In this document: positions 57,205-64,000 of the stretch, one piece after another
Layout: every line of letters starts with the position of its first letter
Numbering within the stretch: position 1 is the stretch's first letter
Origin: Absidia repens
Taxonomy: Eukaryota > Mucoromycota > Mucoromycetes > Mucorales > Cunninghamellaceae
Length of the DNA: 64,000 nucleotides
Direction: 5' to 3'
Assembly (NCBI GenBank): GCA_002105175.1
Contig: MCGE01000039.1
Coordinates: 310,001-374,000, forward strand
The notes under the pieces: generated by a model
What the model saw: only the letters and a program-made list of their open reading frames with translations
Database searches by the model: none
What the model was told of the DNA's origin: nothing
Made by a program: the position numbers and the translations under genes

Positions 57205-57265
57205 TACGGTCAGTGGTTTAGCTTAGTGTTAGTTACCATAGTTTATATATCAATATATGAATAAA
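57205..57265 (+). repeat. R1 dispersed repeat, copy K (3' tail)
   Basis: GGTTTAGCTTAGTGTTAGTT, CCATAGTTTATATATC and TATGAATAAAATAGGG match the last 60 bp of R1. In sense orientation downstream of the F-box gene ending at 56539. Confidence 0.65.
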
Positions 57266-57320
57266 ATAGGGTTTTGTCTTTTTATATCATTTTGTCTCTT
57301 ATATGTTTTCATTATCTTAA

Positions 57321-57323
<3 letters not shown>

Positions 57324-57384
<61 letters not shown>
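57324..57384 (+). repeat. 61-nt poly(A) tract
   Basis: An uninterrupted run of 61 A, about 80 nt after the AATAAA of R1 copy K. Consistent with a retroposed polyadenylated transcript end or with homopolymer expansion. Confidence 0.9.
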
Positions 57385-57385
<1 letters not shown>

Positions 57386-57846
57386 GCTCATTTTTTGGCA
57401 ATAGGCTATTCAATTCAATAGTATACATGTCAACCAGATACAGGAAAGGAGGCGAACATTTAGACATCATCTTGTCCACATTAATAAAAAAAAAAAGAGA
57501 GAGATAGAGACAGTATGATCCTGAGATAAATGAGTGTCAAGTATGGTCCTCCATTAACCCCTTGATTTTATTCCCCCCTCCCCAGTTTCATTCATTGTGA
57601 TGATACAATCATACTCTTTTGCACAGTACACCAGCGATCACATTCACAAAAACAGCATAACCACTGAAGAAGAAATAGCAATCAAAAAAAGAAAAAAAAA
57701 ACAATTTTATTGAAATCAGATACAATAATAATTCTATATAAAAAAAAAAAGCTAAACTATGATACAAAAGAGAAAACACCCCATCCAATCGAAAAGAGAC
57801 CCAATTCCGTTTTTAGACCCCATCTATGTGTGAGTGTGCCGCATGT
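57385..57846. other. Intergenic between convergent genes
   Basis: 3' flank of the minus-strand F-box gene, with TTTTATTG (minus AATAAA-like, CAATAAAA) near 57705. Nothing else seen. Confidence 0.4.
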
Positions 57847-59103
57847 TTACCATTGCAAGCAAGGCTGATTGACCAGGAATGCATTGTCGTCGTTTAGATC
57901 ATCGGGGTTGGGGGACTGTCGCAAAGCCAAGATCGCAGGACGATCTAATTGATCCACCGGGCTACGTCGTTTGCTGCTTCTTGTTGTTGTTGATGTTGCA
58001 GTCGCGGGGTCAACCACGTCAACCACTGTGTCACCATCCAGGTGTTGCATCTCTTGTCCCTGATGACGATACACATGACATCCCACCAGTTGAATCCAAA
58101 GGAGGGTCGGAGGTCCATGCCAGATCAAACGATGCACACCTTTCGCCGTGATGGTTGTCGTATGTGATACATCCAATGTTGATAAACAAGACAAATCGCG
58201 CGCCATGGTATCCACCAACACCACGTCAGAGAACCGACCCCCAGATAACGTCAGATGCTGGAGATCACGATGCGTTTGAAGAAACCCGCTCAATGTAGTA
58301 TCTTCCACCATCCCAAGACATCGTATCAAACGAAACGACACCAAATGAGGCCATGATGCGTCAGCAGTATTGCTGGCGGTGGTGAGAAGACATTGGATAA
58401 AGCGGTCGGCGATGTTGCTGAGGGTCAAATGGGTCAAATGGGGTAACCGAGGGAGATCCATTACGATTTTTTCTATGGTGGTGGATGTTGCTGTGGCGGT
58501 TGTCCAGCGAGCGTAATCGAGGTGGAGTGACAATTGTTTCAAAGGGCACGTGAGGAGGGGCACCACGATCTCAGGAGATAGCGGAGCACAATTCACCAAA
58601 TCAAGGCACTGGAGATGGCGGCAAGCGTCTTCGTCACCGAAGGCTTGGAACAAAGCTGGCGAGTCGATATGGCAGTCAGCCAGTCGGAAGGATGTCAGAT
58701 TTGGACAATGGCGCGGGAGACAACCCAAGCTGATATTGGAAAGACATGCTTCATTATTGATATTGAGTTCTTCCAAAAGCGACAAGCGTCTCGTAACAAG
58801 TAGAAGTTCGGCATCGCTCCAAATGTAATCCCCCAGATCCAGTTTTCTAACTTGGAGAGCAACAAGATGGCGTGCTTCCATGACACAAACAATGAAGCGG
58901 ATCGCAGTAATGGTGTTGGCTTCCTCGTCGCCGTCGTCGCCGCCGGTGCTGCTGCTGCTGGTTATGGTCGGTGAGCGCCATAAGATCGGATTGGTTTCAT
59001 GGTAGAAGAAACGGTTAACAAGCGCCAATGAATAACGATCCTTGTTGTCATCTAGTTGTTCAACGATGTTGGAGATGATTTCAAGGGGAAGGTGATGAAT
59101 CAT
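57847..59103 (-). CDS. F-box and leucine-rich repeat protein, single exon
   Basis: A 418-aa uninterrupted frame starting at 59103. The F-box is at the very N-terminus (MIHHLPLEIISNIVEQL, LALVNRFFYHETNPILW). LRR signatures follow (LPRHCPNLTSFRLADC, HLQCLDLVNCAPL, CPLKQLSLHL, LPHLTHLTLSNI). The tail is basic and Ser/Thr-rich (SKRRSPVDQL), then acidic. It lacks the 60-100 residue leader of its neighbours and has no introns, so it may be a retrocopy of the cluster or simply intron-free; no tail or duplication is visible to decide. It is a probable SCF adaptor. Confidence 0.85.
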   Translation of the reverse strand: MIHHLPLEIISNIVEQLDDNKDRYSLALVNRFFYHETNPILWRSPTITSSSSTGGDDGDEEANTITAIRFIVCVMEARHLVALQVRKLDLGDYIWSDAELLLVTRRLSLLEELNINNEACLSNISLGCLPRHCPNLTSFRLADCHIDSPALFQAFGDEDACRHLQCLDLVNCAPLSPEIVVPLLTCPLKQLSLHLDYARWTTATATSTTIEKIVMDLPRLPHLTHLTLSNIADRFIQCLLTTASNTADASWPHLVSFRLIRCLGMVEDTTLSGFLQTHRDLQHLTLSGGRFSDVVLVDTMARDLSCLSTLDVSHTTTITAKGVHRLIWHGPPTLLWIQLVGCHVYRHQGQEMQHLDGDTVVDVVDPATATSTTTRSSKRRSPVDQLDRPAILALRQSPNPDDLNDDNAFLVNQPCLQW

Positions 59104-59455
59104 TAATCAACGAAAAGACTGGAAAAAAAAATCCTGAGTTTTAAAGCAATCCCATTCGGTAATTCAAACTTACAATGTCCCATACTATAGTCATTGTTCA
59201 ACATATTGAACAAAGGTCACTTCAGACAATATATAAGCCCACACTGTAGATACTTCCTTTTTATTGTTAAAACACAACATAACCTTAAAAAAAAATCGAG
59301 ATTTTAAGTGTTTTGGCAGGTCCCTGTCAATAATGTCCCTGAAAAAAATAAAAGGTTTTTGTCGGGCTTTCGATGATTAGAAAAAGAAGGGGGAATTTTA
59401 CACGTTTTGAAATGCTCGTTATTCTTTTTACTTTAAAAACCACTAAACGAAAACC
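59104..59455. other. Divergent promoter region
   Basis: Separates the minus-strand F-box gene from the plus-strand pseudogene. TATATAAG near 59230 could be a TATA element. No gene. Confidence 0.4.
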
Positions 59456-61018
59456 ATGGCTATCAAGTACATTTCCACTCTGCTCAACAATTATCTTCTT
59501 CCGCTCTACCAAAGCCAGGAATCGGGTGATGGTGGGTCCAGTTCTTCTGTTAGTAACGAGACAGGAAGAAACACGAACACTGATCCGCTCTGGTTCTAAT
59601 ACTGTTTTATTATTGTCAGCCACAAAGAATAGGAACACCTAGCGACGATCAATACTTTTCCGATGATGGACACGGACATTCACACTTCACACGTAATGAA
59701 AAAAAAAAGGATGTTATGGAACTTCTTAGATGAAAACCATGAACTAACTTTTTATACCATAATTGATTTTTTTTGTAGGAGGCGACACCAAGCAAATGAA
59801 ACGCTACGCCGAGGGACTCCTTCAACATGAACGAAGCAACATTCAAGTGAAACCTGATGACACAGTCATTATCACCCTTCATCTTCAACAACTCCCGAAT
59901 GAAATCCTGGCACACATTATCCATTACGTTCTTGAGCCTGAACATGTTATGTCCCAACCTGATAGTCGACAAATTGATCAGCAGCTGGACCTTTGTACCT
60001 GCATCTTGGTCAACAAACAATTTTACGCAGTAGCGTATCCTTTGTTATGGCGGGAACCAGTATTAAGTAGCGATCTTACACAGTTACAACGAATGATTGA
60101 CTATTTGGTAACAAAAGAACCACCCATGGGGCATTATGTCAGAAAACTGCGTTTGGACAACATCACTTGCAACGACAATGAGCTTTTACGTTTAATGACG
60201 CACATCCCCCATTTGGAAACGCTTTCGATAGGAAATGACACTGATAATTACTTGCCACCAATAACCAGCACAAGTCTACAACATCTTCCACATCATTGCC
60301 CCCATCTCACGTCTCTCACACTATGGCGCATTCATCTGTCGTAGGCGACCATCCGTGCCATAGGTCACCATTGCCACCAATTGACGAACCTCGACTTCGA
60401 TCGCATTACCGATCTACAGGATGATTTTCTCTCTGCTCTTTCCAATTGTCCTTTGAAAAGAATTCGTGTTCGTCAAACTGACAAAAGCATCTTGACCGAG
60501 AAACTGGTGATGGATATGACAAGATTTCAAGACTTGACCGAGTTGAAACTCTCGATCTTCGAACCTTCAGGCCTTATCATGGCAATCGCCAACAAACACA
60601 ACAAGACAGCGGGGGTTCCCTGCTGGCCTCGTTTGCAAGTCCTCATCTTAATTGTTGTGATGATATTGACGATGCCACCTTTATTTGCTTTATCAACACC
60701 CATCCTCATCTTCAGGAGCTTCGTTTGGAGGGTGCCAACTTGACCAATGCAAGCCTGGATGCCATGGCGGTGTCGCTCCGTGGCTGCCTTCGCAAAGTGT
60801 GGTTCATCAGGGTGCATGGTATCTCCGCTGGTGGTGTACGCCGATGGATTCAAAACTGCCAAGGGTTGGTGTTCGTCATGCTTCGACACTGTAATCAAAT
60901 CGTGAAACGTGACGTTTTGGAAACATGTAAACCCGAGCCCAGAGGTAGTTTAAACTTGAAGGAACATGATATTTTCAAGATACGCCGTGCTCAAGGAACT
61001 GGAAACGTACATTGTTGA
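59456..61018 (+). pseudogene. F-box/LRR pseudogene
   Basis: Exons 59456-59548, 59620-59692 and 59779-61018, with a GTTAGT first donor, mirror the gene at 52189. The F-box is intact (LQQLPNEILAHIIHYV, LVNKQFYAVAYPLLW). Two lesions are seen: an in-frame TAG at 60342-60344 (the family pattern continues in the same frame after it), and a frameshift near 60630-60650, where C-W-P-R-L passes into another frame reading S-P-H-L-N-C-C-D-D. The summed exon length is 2 modulo 3, as expected for one lost base. The last part (GVRRWIQNCQGL) matches the C-terminal repeat of the gene at 55173. The decay is recent because everything else reads cleanly. The first exon is less certain. Confidence 0.78.
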
Positions 61019-61052
61019 TTAGTGAATCTACTCAATATGGTACACTGGGATG

Positions 61053-61094
61053 CTGTAGCTTAGTATAGTTTAGAATAGTACCGTCTTTTTATAG

Positions 61095-61140
<46 letters not shown>

Positions 61141-61165
61141 CTATCTCAATTTATTCAATAAAGAG
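61053..61165 (+). repeat. R1-like tail (copy L) with AT microsatellite
   Basis: GTAGCTTAGTATAGTTTAGA resembles the R1 3' part, then an (AT)n run at about 61098-61138, then TTCAATAAAGAG. Position is after the F-box pseudogene, in sense. Weak similarity. Confidence 0.4.
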
Positions 61166-61600
61166 AACACTACATATTATCTATTGACTTTCGTCGCGTT
61201 GATTGCTATGTGGCTTTTTTTTTTTTTTTTTTACAACATGCATGTCAATGCTTTTTTTTTTTTTATTATTATTTCTTTTCAAAAAACCAAAACAAAAAAA
61301 AAAAAACCACACACAAACCACTTACTGTCAGCGAAAGCCATACGATATTCCACTTCCATTCATACGATAAGTCTACAGTCTGCTTTTTTTTTTACTGAAG
61401 TATTTAAGATTCCACATATGAACGACATACCGCTGGCGGTACCCCACGTGATATAACCGCCGGCGGTTACCCGCGTGAAACTTCAACCACGCATAATTAA
61501 TGCACACACTATGACTTTGACAGACCGCATGCCAATGCCTTTTTTTTTAAGGGCAAGGTTTCTTTATCAACTGGGTTTTCCGGCTTCTTCTTCATTATTA
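61166..61600. other. Intergenic
   Basis: T and A runs (61216-61232, 61250-61264, 61294-61305). It contains the palindrome pair at 61428-61475. No gene. Confidence 0.4.
61428..61475. repeat. Two tandem GC-rich palindromes
   Basis: TACCGCTGGCGGTACCCCAC then TAACCGCCGGCGGTTACCCG. The second contains a perfect 16-bp palindrome (TAACCGCCGGCGGTTA, 61454-61469); the first is near-palindromic. Both are followed by ACCC..CGTGA, so the unit is a direct repeat of about 26 bp in AT-rich DNA. Confidence 0.75.
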
Positions 61601-61607
61601 TTTCTAT

Positions 61608-61885
61608 ATAATAAACGCTCTGGCGGTCCGCTGGAGCTTTTGGAAATCTTTCGATTTATTGGGTGTCAGAGTTTCTTTTATTAAAGTGTGGATTTTGAAG
61701 GGATGGAATTAGAGTCTTCGCCATTTCACACTATGATGGGACGCCCCTTGGAACCCAATCGTCGTGCTCAGCGCGTCGTCAACGGGTTTTTTTTGTGTGA
61801 TGAAAAAAAAAAAAAAATAGTGAAGGGATAAGAGCCTCCGGCATTTTTCGCACTATGGTAGGCTGGATGATTCAGGTTCCGCATT
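61608..61885 (+). repeat. R2 repeat, copy 2
   Basis: AATAAACGCTCTGGCGG, TCCGCTGGAGCTTTTGGAAA, CTTTCGATTTATTGGGTGTC, CGTCGTGCTCAGCGCG, and GATTCAGGTTCCGCA near the end all match the R2 copy at 37416 in order. Confidence 0.75.
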
Positions 61886-61929
61886 TTGCTTTCTAGTTTT
61901 TTTGGCCTCCCGTTTTTTTTTTGTTTTTT

Positions 61930-62444
61930 TTTTTTTCTCTTTTAGAAACTTTGAATCACCTATTCTACTCCTGTTCCCTGAAATGGCCAATATGGGAAGC
62001 ATCATTTGAAGCCATTCTACCACTAGTACCCTCAACAACAAATGATCCACGAATTTACTCCGAAATTTTGGTTGCTCCAGGAAACATGGATAACTCCATC
62101 CACCTTTGATTACTCTGCTCCTGTACTCTCCAAACGATCTCACGACATCACTGGCTCTTTATTTTACACAACACCCCATTCAACAAATCAATGTAATATC
62201 GCCCTTCACTCATCTGTTTTCTCGCCTTCGTCCTCCTCCACGCACCTTCATCATTCCAACCTCTCCTGAGACAGACGACATCCCATTTTAGTTCTGAGAT
62301 AGTAACATTTTATGTTTAGTCATTTAGCGTCTAATTCACACATTATCTATTTTCTCCCACTCTTTTATTCCCTCTATTCACCTCTCTGCGATGTGTTTCA
62401 AATTCCGCAATAAAATTCTATTTATATTGCCCTAAAAAAAAAAA
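61930..62444 (+). mobile_element. LINE 3'-end fragment with poly(A)
   Basis: The plus strand encodes the C-terminal Cys/His region typical of non-LTR ORF2 (ETLNHLFYSCSLKWPIWEAS), followed by frame changes. It ends GCAATAAAATTC and an 11-A tail at 62433-62443. 5'-truncated, dead. Confidence 0.55.
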
Positions 62445-64000
62445 TTCTCTTTTTCTTTCTTTTGCCACCCTCATCCACAACGACTTCGAACAGGAATTTC
62501 TCCACCAACTTTCCACATTTGGAATCATCCCCATCGAGACTTCGATCCCCTCGATCCAAAGCACATCCAAAACCCCGACTTCAATGACGACTCCACCAGC
62601 CAATTTGAAAAGGAACAATTTGCATTCAAGACCGTTAACCAACGTATGACCCGCACTTACAATTCATCCGCACACCTGTACGATATTTGCCGTCAGTGAA
62701 TACTTTATGCAAGAAGGATGGATCGACGAGGTAGAACGAAACATCGTCCTGAATGACCTTGCCCCACATGAGACTGACGGACCACACCACCTCTGACGCG
62801 GACTTCCTCCGTGCGACACTACCACCAGCCACACCTAACCCCACCCAACAGTAATACCAATGATTAGTACAACCACTACGTTATCATTACTCAACATCAA
62901 CGGCACCAACAAATCTGCAATCGCACCCCTCCTCGTCCATACACAACACACCGATCTCCTCCTGCTCACAGAGACATGGCTTATCTCCCCAAATAAACTC
63001 GATACCACATGGTTACAACTCCACACCTATGGCTTCAAATCCCACCCACACGCATACGTCGGAAAAATGGGCATCTCTCTCCTCATACAACCCCTCCTAC
63101 CCCCATCCCATCCATCACCTTCCCCACAGTCTCCCCCCTGAATATCGGCATACGTCCTCTCCTTCATCACCAATCACACCCTCATCCATTGCTTATATCT
63201 ACCACCATCACTCGATGACACTATCGCTCTCACTATCATTAGTTCATTGCCATTACATCACCCACACAGCACAAACACCATATCTGCGGAGATGTCAATG
63301 CACGGCTACGTGATACATTAGGCGATCACCGCACCACACCACGAGGAAAATTACTTGAAGACTGGACTCACAACAACGACATCATCATCTGGAATTCCCT
63401 CCTCACCAAAGGTCAGTATACACTAATCAAATACCAAGGCAGTAGTATTGTAGATTGGATTATGTCAACACGCCCCTTCACCGCCATGCCATCCATGAAC
63501 ATCCGGGACGACCTTTCCTTAGGTTCAGACCACAAGCTCATCCACTTCACCTTTACCACCCCCCACCACCTCCTCCCCCAAACCACAACATCAACGGTTG
63601 CTTTGGAAACTCGACCGACTCCATCAACAACGATACTACGACCATACGTCAACACATTCCTTCTTGAGTCCCAACAACTACTGGAAGAACTCACCATCCG
63701 TGACGACACTTACACAACCCCCGCCGACCTCCAGATAGACCAGCAAATCATCGACTCTCAACGACGATCTCAACAACGCTATCCATCATTCCCTCGATAC
63801 GACGATCGGCAGACGTACACCCACCGAAAAACATCGACGTTCTGGACAGTGGAAATGGACGAAGCAGTACAACAACGGGAATATTTTTATCAGAAATGGC
63901 GCAAATCCATTGGCATCAACAAACTCGAATGGTGGATTGAACACCAACGTGCCCGGGCACTCCTCAGACGCCTGATCAACAAACGGAAACGACAGCTATG
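62445..64000 (+). mobile_element. LINE fragment: ORF1 end and endonuclease, running off the window
   Basis: A degraded ORF1 end (stop near 62850, after N-P-T-Q-Q) is followed by an ATG at 62860 opening the endonuclease: LSLLNINGTNKS, LLLLTETWL, then after a frameshift CGDVNARLRDTLGDHR, RGKLLEDW, SSIVDWIMS and LSLGSDHKLIHF. These are the E, D-x-N and S-D-H catalytic landmarks of the APE-type endonuclease. More frameshifts follow (near 63150, 63600 and 63780). The window ends in the region before the reverse transcriptase (REYFYQKWRKSIG). Non-functional as read. Confidence 0.75.

Overview
The window reads as nuclear DNA of an early-diverging filamentous fungus, most likely Mucoromycota (mucoralean-like). 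The reasons are AT-rich intergenic DNA, many 60-110 nt GT..AG introns whose 3' parts are long T runs, CT-rich leaders, dispersed fungal-type LINE fragments, and a broken copy (14.27-14.82 kb) of a protein family I remember as widespread in Mucoromycota proteomes. No database search was possible, so the taxonomic call is inference.

Most of 0.5-50 kb is a family of HET-domain genes (heterokaryon-incompatibility fold; motifs YVALSYRWGEL, YVWVDAICVDQ, WSxRxWVISE). Subfamily A (about 692-705 aa, short first exon) lies at 575-2838 (-), 5120-7384 (+) and 15842-18145 (+). Subfamily B starts with an acidic SDSEEEE-type exon and carries a variable multi-exon front end: 20076-27682 (+), 28965-37038 (+), 41297-43606 (-) and 45254-49534 (-). 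The two large + strand genes join about seven (QxW)3 beta-trefoil (ricin-B/CBM13-like) modules to the C-terminal HET region, giving about 2,280 codons in the intact one. The - strand pair faces the + strand pair, so subfamily B forms an inverted double array. A HET C-terminal remnant at 18.64-18.83 kb, with the same 3' flank, marks an eroded earlier unit. Module gain and loss, exon duplication, homopolymer frameshifts and intron turnover suggest fast diversification. The architecture (presumed sensor repeats plus death-type HET effector) resembles that of fungal self/non-self recognition receptors. That role is inference.

Other genes: a three-exon aldo/keto reductase (8334-9555), a small predicted membrane protein (39538-39888, -), and an F-box/LRR cluster at 52.2-61.0 kb (three intact genes and one pseudogene).

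Repeats: a dispersed family of about 230 bp, called R1 here, sits just downstream of many genes in the sense orientation, carries a GCATTTT hairpin and ends in an AATAAA signal. One R1 copy is split by a 283-bp solo LTR with a perfect 5-bp target duplication. A second family (R2) contains the block CGCTCTGGCG(C/G)TCCGCTGGAGC-like hairpin. LINE fragments occupy 11.8-14.0 kb (-) and 61.9-64.0 kb (+, running off the window), and a short retroposon-like insert lies at 45.0 kb.
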